DNA of 49,557 nucleotides from Symbiodinium natans. Lineage: Eukaryota; Sar; Dinophyceae; Suessiales; Symbiodiniaceae. The stretch covers positions 659,495-709,051 of the forward strand of contig CAJNDS010001247.1 in assembly GCA_905221605.1 (NCBI GenBank), given 5' to 3'. The notes under the pieces were generated by a model, which was not told where the DNA came from, made no database searches, and saw only the letters and a program-made list of their open reading frames with translations. Shown one piece after another: positions 1 to 12,060 of this stretch. Each line of letters opens with the position of its first letter. The first letter of the stretch is position 1. The position numbers were made by a program, and so were the translations under genes.

Positions 1-95
1 GTTGTTGGTCTTCGCGGATCGAATGCAACTGGGAGATCGAGCTTCATGCGGTCGGCATCTTGCATCGGCCGCAACAGGGGTGTTCGCATGAATGG
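1..95 (-). CDS. Candidate exon, unidentified
   Basis: Minus-strand open frame with coding-like composition (LLRPMQDADRMKLDLPVAFD), cut by the window edge and bounded by a TTTAGGG array. No family recognised. Confidence 0.3.
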
Positions 96-283
96 CTCCG
101 TTAGGGTTTAGGGTTTAGGGTTTAGGGTTTAGGGTTCAGGGTTCAGGGTTTAGGGTTTAGGGTTTAGGGTTTATGGTTTAGGGTTTAGGGATTAGGGTTC
201 TGGGTTTAGGGTTTAGGGTTTCGGGTTTAGGGTTTAGGGTTTGGGGTTTACGGGTTAGGGTTCAGGGTTTGGGGTTTAGGGTT

Positions 284-403
284 CTAGGTTGCCCAGTAAC
301 CTAGGATTGAAAATGAAAAGGGTGCCCTTTTTTGGCATAAAAGAGTTTTTAAGAAAACCTACACCCAAAAAAAGGGAAAAATGGTACTACTGGGCATCCC
401 AGG
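284..403. mobile_element. MITE-like element, family 1
   Basis: Starts CTAGGTTGCCCAGTAACC and ends GGTACTACTGGGC plus CCCAGG, an imperfect terminal inverted repeat shared with 5766-5882 and 41053-41165. The middle has the family core GGTGCCCTTTTTTGG and AAAAAAAGGG. No coding capacity. Confidence 0.6.
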
Positions 404-900
404 TTTTAGGGTTTAGGCTGTGTGGGGAGCTTCGACGCTGAAGGGCTGCGCGGTGACAACTTGAGAGTTGTGAGAGGATCCACCCCTGCGTGAATTTTGG
501 CGGCTATCGCAGGTGCAGCGATGGCGCGTGCAGCAACACTCGAACATCAGCTGACAGCGACAGAGCATAGTATAACAACACCTAGAAAAGTTACAATATC
601 AGAATACAATTAGCTTCGAGTTTTCTGCTGAATATCATATACAGAATACCGATATACGAATATGATAATCTACAACCAAGATCATCATAGCAGTAATAAC
701 GACAATAACAATACTAATAATAGTACTACTAATACTAATCATCATCATAATCATAATCTTAATAATAACAATATTGATAGCCACCAGAAGAGAGAGAGAA
801 TAGGTGGCCAGTGACCGACACGCAGCATGTCGTGATGAGTCGCCGGCCTTGACCACGAAGCCAGCCCTTGAGAATTTGCAGTACCCTCTAAACCGGCACC
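403..900. other. Spacer without a supported gene
   Basis: Unique GC-rich sequence to about 540, AT-rich sequence and microsatellite to 780, then a short coding-like stretch (AGFVVKAGDSSRHAACRSLA, minus, near 810-870) too weak to call alone. Confidence 0.6.
655..780. repeat. AT-rich microsatellite (AAT/ATC type)
   Basis: Interrupted AAT, ACT and ATC trinucleotides. Similar tracts occur at 20445-20545 and in a degenerate form at 44225-44320. Reading frames here are low-complexity artefacts. Confidence 0.8.
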
Positions 901-1254
901 CTGAACCGTAAACCCTAAGCCCTAAGCCCTGAGCCCTGAGACCTAAACCCTAAACCCTAAACCCTAAACCCTAAACCCTAAACCCTAAACCCTAAACCCT
1001 AAACCCTAAACCCTAAACCCTAAACCCTAAACCCTAAACCCTAACCCTAAACCCTAAACCCTAAACCCAATTCTCTGTGGGATGCTTCTGGCCTACACAA
1101 AGGCGGCGCTTCCCCATTCTTGCCTTTGCGCATGGCAGCACCATCCAGGTTTGGCGGAAGCCGCAGGAGGGCAGTTGAGGGTTTAGGGTTTAGGGTCTGG
1201 GGTTTAGGGTTTAGGGTTTAGGGTTTAGGGTTTAGGGTTTAGGGTTTTTAGGGA

Positions 1255-1500
1255 GTTTAGGGAGTTTGAGGAGTCTAGGGAGTTCAGAGAGTTTAGGGAG
1301 TTTGGGGAGTGCAGGGAGTGTATGGAGTTTAGAGAGTTTAGGGAGTTCAGGGAGTTTGGGGGATGCTTGGGGATGTTTAGGGAGTTTCGGGAGGCTACGG
1401 AGCTTAGGGAGTCTTCGGAAGTTTAGGGAGGTTAGGGGGTTTCGGGATGTTTCGGGATGTTTACGGAGTTTCGGGAGCTTGGGGAGTTCAGGGAGCAAGC
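1255..1500 (+). repeat. Degenerate G-rich minisatellite (GGGAGTTTA-like)
   Basis: A 9-10 bp unit close to GGGAGTTTA, with many variants, continues directly from a TTTAGGG array. It looks like a drifted telomere-like satellite; long frames across it are not genes. Confidence 0.7.
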
Positions 1501-1591
1501 GGCTCTGCCACACCACGAGGATGCTAGAGTTCGGCAGCCCCGCAAGCTTGTCCGCTGCGCGGGCAATGGCCGCGAAGTTCGTCAGGGACGT
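1500..1591 (-). CDS. Candidate exon, unidentified
   Basis: Minus-strand frame reads NFAAIARAADKLAGLPNSSI and continues to VVWQS; helical, coding-like. It lies between a degenerate GGGAGTTTA repeat and a TTTAGGG array. No family recognised. Confidence 0.35.
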
Positions 1592-1918
1592 TTATGGTTT
1601 AGGGTTTAGGGTTTAGGGTTTAGGGTTTAGGGTTTAGGCTTTAGGGTTTAGGCTTTAGGATGTTCAGGGCTGTTGGGATGAGTAAGGTTGCTAGGGTTAT
1701 TAGGGGGGATAGCAGCCGGGATAGCAGGGTTCTTAGACGGGTTCTTTGTGACTTTAGAGATGCTTGGGTAACTGGCGAGATTGGGGATGCCAGGGAACTC
1801 TCAGCGAGAAGGGGCTTAGATGGGGGCTTCAGAAGTTGGGTTGCGCTACGTCTGGGAGGCTTGCGGGGTGCACGAGCAGAAAACGAAACTGCAACGCAGG
1901 ATTCCTGCTTCGCCTCAC

Positions 1919-1962
1919 TTGGACGATAGCCTCGGGCCCATCTTGGGCTGGTCATCCGGCAC
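1919..1962 (-). CDS. Candidate small exon with GTGAGG donor
   Basis: On the minus strand CGAAG|G acceptor-like and GTGAGG donor-like sites bracket 44 nt encoding VPDDQPKMGPRLSS. The donor consensus is the best evidence. No family recognised. Confidence 0.3.
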
Positions 1963-1999
1963 CTTCGCACGTCACCCCCCTCACCCGTTTTTAGGGTTT

Positions 2000-3720
2000 A
2001 GGGTTTAGGGTTCAGGGTTCAGGGTTTAGGGCTGCTAAACCTTAGCGCATCAACCCCTAAACCTTAAACCATCGGGCTTTTTGGGTTACGGGAGGAGGCA
2101 GAGGAGAAAGGGTGAGCAGGAGGGCTGGGAGTCACTGAACGCACTCGGATCTTTAGGGTTAAGGGCTTCGGGTTTAGGGTTCACAGGTCAAACCCTAAAC
2201 CCTAAACCCTAAACCCTAAACCCTAAACCCTAAACCCTAAACCCTAAACCCTAAACCCTGTACCCTACACAACCAAACAGATCATTGGCCGTCAGAGTAT
2301 TCTATGAGCTTTTCAGAGGCTCTTGCGCACCGAGGCTGCTGGGTCATTTCGGATTCAGGGAAGCCCTAAGCCCTAAGCCCTAAACCCCAAGAACAGGTAT
2401 TGAAATCCTAAATCCTAAAACAGCTCCCAAGGACCGAGTCGAAGCCACTTGAAAACCCCTCGACCTCGCGACATGAGGGTTTAGGGTTTAGAGAGAGTTT
2501 AGGGTCGAGGGTTTAGGGTTTAGGGTGTAGGGTTTGTGGTTTAGGGTTGAGGGTTTAGGGTGCCGGGTTGAGGGTTTAGGGTCCTAGGGACTTCGACGCC
2601 TTAAGAAACGAAACACGCTAAACCCCCCAAAAGCAGGTCCCGCTGCCCTAAAGCCAGAAGCCCTGAAAGAACTAAGACCTCCGAAAGCCATGCCGAATAC
2701 CGAATACCCATCAACACCCAAGAAACTATGCAACAATCCATTAAGAAAGATATTTTAAAAAAAGAATCATACAAGTACTAATAATGCTACTCATATGAAG
2801 AATTATAGAAATAGTGAAAATACTATGATGCATGTCGTGATAATTATTCATGATAGAAAAAAACCTGAGCAAATCTACCAACGGTCGCCTGTGAAAACCC
2901 TCAACAACCCCAGAACCCTAAACCCTAAACCCCAAACCCTAAACCCTAAACCCGAAACCCTAAACCCTAAACCTAAACCCTAAACCCGAAACCCTAAACC
3001 CTGAACCCGAAACCCTAAACCCTAAACCCTAAACCTTGCGCCTTCGAAGATGTTAGAGCTCCTCCGTGCCGGCAATGCTGCGAAGCTCCTGCGTCGATGC
3101 CGGGGTGCCTCCCGCAACGAAACAGCGGGTTTAGGGTTTAGGGTTTAGGGTTTAGGGTTTAGGGTTTAGGGTTTAGGGTGTAGGGTTATTAGGGTTTAGG
3201 GTTTAGGGGTTATTAGGGCACCTAGGGGGCTTATAAGTGGGCTATCAGTACAGTTATAATTGGCTAATAGGTAACATGAACCTCCAAGTACGATCAAGAA
3301 TCAAGACTGAAAAGGAAACCCCCGGAGATCAGCGCAGCCAATGTTCAGTGAGCGGTTGCGCCTTCTGTTCAAACAGGGTAACCCTAAACCCGAAACCCTA
3401 ATCCCCACAGGGTCTAACACGAAAAAGGGAGGAATAGTGGCACTGCTGGGCAGACCAGGAGGCTACCCTCAGTCAAGTGGCCGTTAAGAAATGGACACCG
3501 CCAAATTGGAGAAGCCTTCTTTCCCATAAAACCGGAAGCCGGCAACCCCAAAACCCTAATCCTTTTGAAGCCTAGAACAAACCTCAGCATGGTCGGACAG
3601 GGTCGAGCTTTCATCCAGCACTTAGGCTCTGGGCTCTGGGCAGATTGTCGATTTTTTCACGGGGGGGAGGGAGGGGGGGGGGGGGGGTGGGGGTTTGGGG
3701 AATGGTAGTGGCCGATTTTG
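2000..3720. other. Telomere-like arrays and spacers, no supported gene
   Basis: Arrays at about 2190-2260, 2895-3035 and 3128-3215; an AT-rich stretch at 2690-2880; a dispersed repeat at 3215-3296. Weak coding-like islands at 2280-2360 (minus), 3040-3125 (either strand) and 3305-3360 (plus, FSERLRLLFKQ). Confidence 0.6.
3215..3296. repeat. Dispersed repeat, pair with 7381-7456
   Basis: Shared blocks: TTATAAGTGGGCTAT, CAGTTATAATT and ATGAACCTCCAAGTACGATC. No coding. Confidence 0.6.
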
Positions 3721-3749
3721 TTGCCTTCACGGACGCTTAGCTGCTACAT

Positions 3750-4952
3750 TCAGGCCGGAGGACGTGTTGTCCTCCCCAGCTGGTCTCGTACGGCACTGCT
3801 GTCGCCGCCAGCTTCGGCATCGCCCCAGGTCACCACAGATCCGTCAGCCCGAATCGCAGCAAACGCAGAGAAGAAGCTGAATCTGCTGCACATGTTTGAG
3901 CTGATCTTGCACGGACTGCTGTCACCGCCACGGTCCGCGCGGCCCAGGTCACCACGGATCCATCGGCCGAATCGCAGCAAAGGCACCAGAAGATGCTTGC
4001 ACTTGTTGCACGTTCTTCAGCTGATCTTGTACGGCACTGCTGTCGCCACCCCGGCCGACATGGCCCCAGGCCACCACAGATCCATCAGCCAAGATTGCAG
4101 CAAAAGCTGCGAACGAAGCTTGCACTTGCTGCACGTTCTGGAGCTGTCCTGTACACCACTGCTGTCGCCGCCTCAGGTCACCAAGCCAGAGAACGGATCG
4201 CAGCAAACGCGCCAAAAAAGCTTGCACTGCTGCACTTCCTGGAGCCTCGTACGGCACTGCTGTCGCCGCCAGCAGGTGACCACAGATCATCAACCCGAAT
4301 CGCAGCAAACGCCTCGTCAGAAGCTTGCACTTGCTGCACGTTCTGGAGCTGATCTCGTACGGCACTGCTGTCGCCTCCAGATCTAACATCGCCCCAGGTC
4401 ACCACAGATCCATCAGCCCGTATTGCAGCAAAAGCTACGAGAGAAGCTTGCACCTGCTGCACGTTCTTGAGCTGATCTTGTTCGGCACTGCTGTCGCCGC
4501 CAACGTCGGCATCGCCCAGGTCACCACAGATCCGTCAGCCCGGATCGCAGCAAACGCTGCTAAAGAAGATTGCACCTGCTGCACGTTCTTGAGCTGCTCC
4601 TGTACAGCGCTGCTGCTGCCGCCACACTCGACATGGCCCCAGGTCACCACACATCCATCACCCAGGAGGGCAGCAAAGGCAGCTGTGGCGATGTCTGGCT
4701 CCCATAGCGCCATTTCGGAGCCCTGAGTCGAACCTGCCCGACCTGCAGGGTCAGCACGTCGTTGTCGTGTAAAACGCGCTCGCTTGACTGCACCTCCGGC
4801 CAGCGATCTCCAGAGGCTGTCAGCAGCCTTCCCTGGCCAACTCCTAGAGCGCCCTGGGCTCTTTGGCACAAGCTGGTGACAGACTCTTCTGGCTCCGTGG
4901 CCAAAGTCACGCTCTTGCCGCTCAGGAGGTGCACATGGACTGAAAACGACAT
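3750..4952 (-). pseudogene. Degenerate copy of the ubiquitin-like/RCC1-like gene
   Basis: The start at 4952 encodes MSFSVHVHLLSGKSV and the ubiquitin-like part ending TLQVGQV, closely matching the intact gene at 13199-14689. After that, RCC1-like repeats continue in all three minus-strand frames in turn: FAALLGDGCVVTWG near 4660, FAAIRADGSVVTW near 4530, again near 4410, damaged repeats near 4270 and 4150, VVAWGHVGRGGDSS near 4060, and a last FAAIRADGSVVTWGDAEAGG near 3820. About eight repeats are traceable. Several frameshifts and lost W-G cores make it a pseudogene, unless small introns explain the phase changes. A G-rich tract (about 3660-3700) lies next to its 3' end. Confidence 0.8.
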
Positions 4953-5765
4953 GATCCGCCTCAGCCTCCCACTTCCCCACCCCGACTCCCAGAAGCCCGT
5001 ATAGGGTTTAGGGTTAGGGTTAGGTTTAGAGTTTAGGGATGTCCTTAGGGTTTAGGGATTGGGGTTCAGAATTCAGGTTTAGGAGCTTATATAGCCACGA
5101 CCCTTCAAGTACTTCCAGTAGATAAGTTAGATAAGCTTGGAGGGTAGGTTACTTAGACGCCGTCGCTCTGACCCTAAACCCTAAACCCCAAACCCTATGA
5201 ACTCTATCAACTTCTTTTTTGCCGCTAAGCCGATTAAACCCTCTAAAGCAAACCCTACAAACTTACAAGCCTGCCAACCCTATAAGCCCGACAAAACCTA
5301 CCGCCCGAATCTGCCCAACCCAAACCGTCCCATTTTTGTTCGGGGGGGGGGGGGGGGGGGGTTATGGGTTTAGGGTTTAGGGTTTAGGGTTTAGGGTTTA
5401 GGGTTTCGGGTTTCGGGTTTAGGGTTTAGGGTTTAGGGTTTAGGGTTAGGGTTTAGGGTTTAGGGTTTAGGGTTTAGGGTTTAGGGTTTAGGGTTTAGGG
5501 TTTAGGGTTTAGGGTTTGGGGCTTAGGGTTTAGGGCTTAAACTGCATTGAAGCCATCCAAGCTCGCACCCCTCAGGTTGTAACCTTGGAGAGCTCCCTTA
5601 ACACAACATAAACCCTAAACCCTAAACCCTACACCCTACACCCTACACCCTAAACCCTAAACCCTAAACCGTAAACCCTAAACCCTAAACCCTAAACCCT
5701 AAACCCTAAACCCTAAACCCTAAACCCTAAACCCTAAACCGCCGCTAGATCACTGGCTTAAGTGA

Positions 5766-5882
5766 CTTGGTGGCCCCGGAACCAGATTAAAATAAGGTAC
5801 CCTTTTCGGGGTTGGTTTCCTTTTAAGGAACCTTGAACCAAAACAAGGCGGCAGAAAAAGGGCACCACTTGGCTACCAAGGT
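5766..5882. mobile_element. MITE-like element, family 1
   Basis: CTTGGTGGCCCCGGAACC at the left pairs imperfectly with GGCACCACTTGGCTACCAAG at the right; core GTACCCTTTTCGG. About 117 bp. Confidence 0.65.
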
Positions 5883-5999
5883 GATCCTTCAAAGGGTCCC
5901 CATAACGGAAGGACACAACCTTGAGGGTCCAATGACACTAAACCCAAAACCGTAAACCCTAAACCCTAAACCCCAAACCCTAAACCCTAAACCCCAACA

Positions 6000-6064
6000 G
6001 AGCAGCGCAGAGAATTCTTTAGCCAAGCGACCGCGCGGTCCACCCTTCGTGCGGCGGCGCTTGC
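6000..6064 (-). CDS. Candidate exon, unidentified
   Basis: After a CCTAG|G acceptor on the minus strand the frame reads ASAAARRVDRAVAWLKNSLR. CCCTAAA arrays flank both sides. No family recognised. Confidence 0.3.
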
Positions 6065-7034
6065 CTAGGATGATTTGGGAGCGATCCCGCCCTGAACCCC
6101 TAAACCCTAAACCCTAAACCCTAAACCCTAAACCCTAAACCCTAAACCCTAAACCCTAAACCCTAAACCCTAAACCTGAACCCTAACCCCTGAGAGCCTT
6201 AGATTCGCAAACCCCCATCAGACCAAAAAACTCTTACCCTTGCAGCGCAGGACGGGGTACGGGATGTAGGGTTTAAGGTAAAGGGTTCATGGTTAAGGGT
6301 TTTGGGTTTAGGGTTTAGGGTACGACTGTCTGCTTGAAAAAAACAAAACTACAGAACATATTCCCTGTATTACTCTTATGAGGAAGAGTATTCTCCACTG
6401 TTTAGGGGGGCTTAAGCAAATAGTGGGGAAAAAGGCCCCCTAAGTCTCAAACCCTGCAAAGAAATCTCTTAAACCTTGAACCCTAAACCCTAAACCCTAA
6501 ACCCTAATACTTGAGGTATAAGAAACTCAGGGGGGGGGGGGGTTAGGGTTTAGGGCTTAGGTCTTCGGTTTTATGGCTTAGGGTTTAGGGTTTAGGGTTG
6601 AGTGTTAAGGGTCTAGGGTTTAGGGTTGATAGCGTACACCCCCCTTCATAGCCCTTTAAGGCAAGAAACAGGGAACTGTAGTCCCCCAAATTCCTGAAGC
6701 GCATTTAAGGGAACAAATTTCAAAAAACAAATACTTACATATATATATATATATATATGTATGAATGAATTCTGTTTGTATTTTCTTGGTTTGGGATCGA
6801 GGGTTTGGGGGACCTAAACCCCACACCCCGAGCCCCAAACCCCAAACCCCAAACCCTGCACCCTAAACCCGATACCCTAAACCCCTAACCCCAAACACCC
6901 TAGGCCCTAAACCCTAAACCCCCAAACCCTAAGCCCCAAAACCCGAAACCCCCAAACCCCAAAGCCTACACCCTAAACCCTAAACCCCAAACCCGAAACC
7001 CGAAACCCTAAACCCTAAACCCTAAACCCTAAAC

Positions 7035-7113
7035 CCAAGCCTAGCGTTGCCTGCCGCGCGGCTGGGAGCCTCACTTGGGGCCGGAAGCTGCGCGGGCGCC
7101 TGGGGTACTCCAG
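7035..7113 (-). CDS. Candidate exon region, unidentified
   Basis: Minus-strand open frame (LEYPRRPRSFRPQVRLPAAR), with a CCCCAG|G acceptor and a CAA|GTGAGG donor inside it. CCCTAAA lies to the left and TTTAGGG to the right. Confidence 0.25.
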
Positions 7114-7380
7114 TTTGGGGTGTAGGGTTTAGGGTTTAGGGTTTAGGGTTGAGGGTTTGGGGTTTAGGGTTTAGGGTTTAGGGTTTGGGGTTTAGGGTTT
7201 AGTGTTTGGGGTTTGGGGTTTGGGGTTAGAAGGGACCCTGCATCTTATTCCCCTATACAACCCTATACATACGTTATATAGTCCGTACACACCTAACTAG
7301 CCCCCAAATTGCCCCCTAAAGAACCCCTGCTTGGCGGTTCCTGGCTTTTCTAGTAGCCAACGAGAACTGTACTTATAACC

Positions 7381-7456
7381 ATACTAGGGCATATAAGTGG
7401 GTGATAAGCGCAGTCATAATTCGTCAACAAGTACCCTGAACCTCCAAGTAAGATCC
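7381..7456. repeat. Dispersed repeat, pair with 3215-3296
   Basis: Shared blocks: ATATAAGTGGGTGAT, CAGTCATAATT and CTGAACCTCCAAGTAAGATC. Confidence 0.6.
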
Positions 7457-9099
7457 CTTATAAGGGTCCCTAACCCTAAACCCTAAACCCTAAACCCTAA
7501 CCCTAAACCCTAAACCCTAAACCCTAAACCCTAAACCCTAAACCCTAAACCCTAAACCCTAAACCCCCTTTAGTCCCTTGATCCAGGGTTCAGGGTTGAA
7601 GGTTCAGGGTCCATGTTCTGACCTTGGCCAGGGCTTGAGGCATGCAGGGTCTAGGGTTTAGGGTTTAGGGTTTGGGGTTTGGGGTTTGGGGTTTAGGGTT
7701 TAGGGTTTAGGGTTTAGGGTTTAGGGTCTAGGGTCTAGGGTCTAGGGTTTCGGGTTTAGGGTTCAGGGTTTAGGGAAACCCTAAACACACCTACACAGAC
7801 CCATGTGCCTCCACCTCCTTCTGCTCCGTGGCTCTGGAGGCCTTCTTGCCTGAATGAGGTTCGATTCATGTCTAGGGTTCAGCCACTCCTGGAAAGGAGC
7901 AGCAGGAATAGGGAAAGTAGAAACACTGAAGAAGACATCGTTTAGGGGTTTAGGGTTGTCTAGAACAGCGGCCAAGGGTTCAGTGTTCGGGGTTTAGCAG
8001 GGAGGGGGCCCTTGGCGTTATAGAGGGTTCAGGTTTAGTTGTAGAGGGTTCTAGATTTAAGGTTTAGAGACCCTCTGTAGGCTTTTATTTGGTCAACTGT
8101 TTTTGCTTTTTTTGTTTTGTGCTTTATGTTTCTGGGGAGAGGGGGGGGTTGGCTACTACGGCTACTTACATACTTAGAGACTAATACTGTAACGGGTCTT
8201 CGTATGGGATTTGGACCCCTTCGTAAGGTTTAGAGTTTAGGGTTTAGGGTTAGGGTTTAGGGTTTAGGGTTTAGGGTTTAGGGTTTAGGGTTTAGGGTTT
8301 AGGGTTTAGGGTTTAGGGCTTAGGGCTTAGGGCTTAGGGCTTAGGGTTTTAGGTTTAGGGTTGAAGGTTTCAGGTTTAGGGCAGCCCGAACTGAACTCTG
8401 AACCCTAGACCCAACACATTCAAGGCCCTAAGCCCTAAACCAACGCACTGAAGCCCCAAACCCTGTAACCCTAAGCCCCCCCACGTAAGCCCCAAACCCT
8501 AAACCCTAAACCCTAAACCCTAAACCCTAAACCCTAAACCCTAAACCCTAAACCCTAAACCCTGCAACTCTAAACCCCCCACGTGAGCCCCCTCCTCATG
8601 CGCCAAGCTGCTGGTGATGCGGCAGGCTGACACGAAAGCCTCCATCCCGGATCGCGCGAACGCCTGCGAAGAGGGTTTAGGTCAGGAGTGGCCCCCAAAT
8701 AACCACCAAATAGCCCCTAAGGTCCCGTCAAAGGGTTTTGGGTTTAGGGTTTAGGGTTTAGGGTTTAGAGGTTAAGGTTTATAGGGGTTTACTACTACTT
8801 GCTCAAGACCCCACCCAAAATCAGATCATAGTCCGTATATGACCCTCATAAGGAAGAATATTGTCCCTTTCTTGGGAGGGGGGGGTTTCTTCAGCAGATA
8901 GTAGCTTAGGGTTTAGGGTTTAGGGTTTAGGGTTTAGGGTTTAGGGTTTAGGGTTTAGGGTTTAGGGTTTAGGGTTTAGGGTTTAGGGTCTAGAGGGTCA
9001 TTGTTCTAGCATTCATTCCAGGCTTAGGGAAAAAACCCACCCGCCCAAAGAATCCCATAACATTAAGAAAATAAACGGTTTTCATTTTACTCCAGATGG

Positions 9100-9325
9100 T
9101 TTAAGCCCTAAGCCGGTTTAAGCCCTAAACCCTAGGGTTTAAGCCCTAAACCCTAGGGTTTAAGCCCTAAACCCCAGGGTTTAAGCCCTAAACCCTAGGG
9201 TTTAAGCCCCAAACCCTAGGGTTTAAGCCCTAAACCCTAGGGTTTAAGCCCTAAACCCTAGGGTGTAAGCCTAAAACCCTAGGGTTTAAGCCCTAAACCT
9301 TAAATTTAAGCCCTAAACCCTAGGG
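9100..9325. repeat. 21-bp palindromic telomere-like satellite
   Basis: About ten copies of a 21-bp unit joining CCCTAAACCCTA head to head with GGGTTTAAG, so each unit is nearly palindromic. It leads directly into the inverted-repeat array at 9330. Confidence 0.9.
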
Positions 9326-9329
9326 CCAG

Positions 9330-9960
9330 GCCGACCAGTCACGAACATTGGGGCCCCCCATGTTCAGGCGATTTCGGCCAATCTGACCCCAATGTTCGGG
9401 CGATTTCGGCCGGGCCGAAAAGTCACGAACATTGGGGCCCCCAATGTTCGGGCGATTTCGGCCAGGCCGAAAAGCCACGAACACTGGGGCCCCCAATGTT
9501 CGGGCGATTCCGGCCAATCTGACCCCCAATGTTCCTGCCTTTTCGGCCTGGCCGAAATCGCCCCAACATTGGGGGGGGTTTGGCCGGAATCGCCCGAACA
9601 TTGGGGGGGGTTTGGCCGAAATCGCCCGAACATTGGGGGGGTTTTGGCCGAAATCGCCCGAACACTGGGGGCCCCAATGTTCGTGGCTTTTCGGCCTGGC
9701 CGAAATCGCCCCAACATTGGGGGGGGTTTGGCCGGAATCGCCCGAACATTGGGGGGGGTTTGGCCGAAATCGCCCGAACATTGGGGGGGTTTTGGCCGAA
9801 ATCGCCCGAACACTGGGGGCCCCAATGTTCGTGGCTTTTCGGCCTGGCCGAAATCGCCCCAACACTGGGGGGGGTTTGGCCGGAATCGCCCCAACATTGG
9901 GGGGGGTTTGGCCGAAATCGCCCGAACATTGGGGGGCAGTTTGGCCGAAATCGGCCGAAG
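9330..9960. repeat. Inverted-repeat hairpin array 1
   Basis: A 32-bp direct unit (contains CCGAAATCGCCCGAACATTG) is mixed with inverted copies that create perfect palindromes such as TTTCGGCCTGGCCGAAA. A 148-bp higher-order repeat starts at 9541, 9689 and 9837. Long open frames on both strands follow from the repeat and are not genes. The right edge carries TTTAAATATATATATGA, then TAGAGAGGGTTTAGGG. Confidence 0.9.
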
Positions 9961-10431
9961 GTTTAAATATATATATGATAGAGAGGGTTTAGGGTTTGGG
10001 GTTTAGGGTTTAGGGTTTAGGGTTTAGGGTTTAGGGTTTAGGGTTTAGGGTTTAGGGTTCCAAAATTAAGACATGAAGCATCTGGTATGGACTCTCTGGG
10101 CTTGGGGCTGCGGGCTTCTAAGTCTAAAGCCCTATGTCACCCTTTTTCCCTAAACCATATAAACCCTAAACCCTAAACCACACAAACCCTAAACCCGAAT
10201 CCCTAAACCATATAAACCCTAAACCCTAAACCATACAAACCCTAAACCCGAATCCCTAAAACATGTAAACCCTAAACCCTCAACCCTAAACCCTAAACCG
10301 TACACCCTGTCGGGACGGACCGCCTACCCCCCAACCCCTACCCCCTACCCCTTACCCCTAAACCCTGAACACCTGAAACCCTAAACCCTAAACCCTAAAC
10401 CCGAAACCCTAAACCTTAAACCCTAAACCCA

Positions 10432-10525
10432 AAGACCGGCGGGACCCGACCTCGGGATCTGCGGCTCTCTGCGCCTCGGCCCATTCCTTACGTGCAGCTC
10501 TCCGCGCGCGTTTGGCGTAGGTTCT
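10432..10525 (-). CDS. Candidate exon, basic helical segment
   Basis: Minus-strand frame reads RTYAKRARRAARKEWAEAQR, then AADPEVGSRRS; strongly helical and charged. Flanked by CCCTAAA (left) and TTTAGGG (right). It could end at GG|GTTTAGGG. Confidence 0.35.
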
Positions 10526-12060
10526 TTCAGTTTAGGGTTTAGGGTTTAGGGTTTAGGGTTAGGGTGTAGGGTTTAGGGCTTAGGGTTTGGAATTTGGGGT
10601 TTGGGGCTTACTTTGGGCTGTAGGGTTCAGGGTTTAGGGGTTGCAATCTACTGTAGGAATCTAACGGGGCTTGGGGGGGTGAATTCGGCGTTTTCCTCTT
10701 ATCGGGGCTGCAACATGTTGATTTGGGAAGTCTAGACCCAAGAACCACGAAACACTAAGCTATAAACCTATAGGGCTTAGGACCCTGAACGCTAGTGCCC
10801 AAACCCTAAACCCGAAGCCCTAAACCCTAAACCCTAAGCCCGAGGGCTTTGAGTTTAGGGCTAAGCCCGGCTAACCCTAAACCCTAAACCCCTAAGTCCA
10901 AAACCCCAAGCTCCCAAACCCCTACCTGCAAGTTCTATATCTTGAACGAATCCTGATCTCAAAGCCTTTAGCGCCGAATCCCCTCAGCCCTGGGGTTTAG
11001 GGTTTAGAGTTTAGGGTTTAAGGTTCAGGGTTTAGGGTTAGGGTTTAGGGTTCAGGGTTCAGGGTTTAGGGTTTAGGGCTTAGGGCATGAGGGCTTAGGA
11101 AACTCTAAACCCTACACCCCCCCCCCCCCCCAAAAAAAAAAAAAAAAAAAAACCTGAAAACCCTAAACCCTAAACCCTAAACCCTAAAGCCCTATGCCCC
11201 CATGTGCCGAGCGACGGCCAGCTCTGACAGGAGGCTATCCTCGACGACCTGACGGTTTAGGCTCTCGTTGGGTCTAAATGGTTAGGTAGGGTCTAGGGCG
11301 GTTTAGGATGTAGGTAGGCACCCTAAACCCGAAAACTCTACAACCTAAACCCTAAACCCTGAACCCTGAACCCTAAACCCTAAACCCTAAAGGGATTCGG
11401 GGCTTAAGGTTTGAGATCAGGATTCGTTCAAGGTGTAGAACTTTCGGGTCGGATTCAAGGGGGTTGGGATCTTGGGTCTTTTTGCGTTTAGGGTTTAAGG
11501 TTAGCGGGTTTGCAGAAATTGTAAAGGGTTTGTGTCCAGAGTTTTGCCGGGTTTTGCCGGGCTTTGCTTTTTGCTCTTGTTTGGGACACCCTGTAAGCAA
11601 TTTTTGGTGTCGGGTTGTTAATTGGGGGCCTTTGGGTGCTTTCTTGCTTCCCCTATTCAGCGTTTTTTTGGTGCCGAAAAACCATGCTTTTGTCTGATTT
11701 TTCACTGTCAAGGATGAAGGATTATTGGACGAGCTGTTCGTAATGAAACGCGTACAACTTCTATTTATCCTGGCCTTGAGAGTTTAGGGTTTAGGGTTTA
11801 GGGCTTAGGGCTTAGGGCTTAGGGCTTAAGGCTTAGGGCTTAGGGTTTAGGGCCTAGGGTAACCTAAGCGGCCTGATGAACGTGAAACCCAGAACCTGAA
11901 CCACCTCCTAGTCCGAAGCTGAAAAACCCTTTGACCCCAAACCCTTTCGTACACCCTACTGTAAGCCCTAAACCCTAAACCCTGAGCACTAAACCCTAAA
12001 CCCTAAACCCTAAACCCTAAACCCTAAACCCTTTCAAACATTCCTTAATCCTAAGCACTA

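Larger units (their letters stand above)
4985..9100. other. Telomere-like arrays, dispersed short repeats and islands
   Basis: Arrays dominate. Between them are a G20 tract (5341-5360), a MITE (5766-5882), an AT dinucleotide tract (6738-6758), degenerate CCCCAAA/CCCTAAA (6815-7035), and relatives of a TATGAGGAAGAGTATT block near 6375 and 8850. Islands at 6000-6064 and 7035-7113 are listed separately; a weak minus-strand island lies at 8590-8670. Confidence 0.6.

Noticed and set aside
102-290. True chromosome end
   Set aside because: Arrays occur in both orientations across the whole window and unique sequence lies on both sides.
1232-1616. Leu/Pro/Lys and Ser/Gly/Leu repeat frames
   Set aside because: Translation of the degenerate GGGAGTTTA repeat; only the 1500-1591 end looks coding.
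3718-4386. Plus-strand frames over the RCC1-like pseudogene
   Set aside because: They are antisense shadows of the repeat; the same happens over 13.3-14.5 kb.
9320-10006. Six overlapping frames of 145-204 codons
   Set aside because: All are products of the inverted-repeat array; both strands give near-identical peptides.
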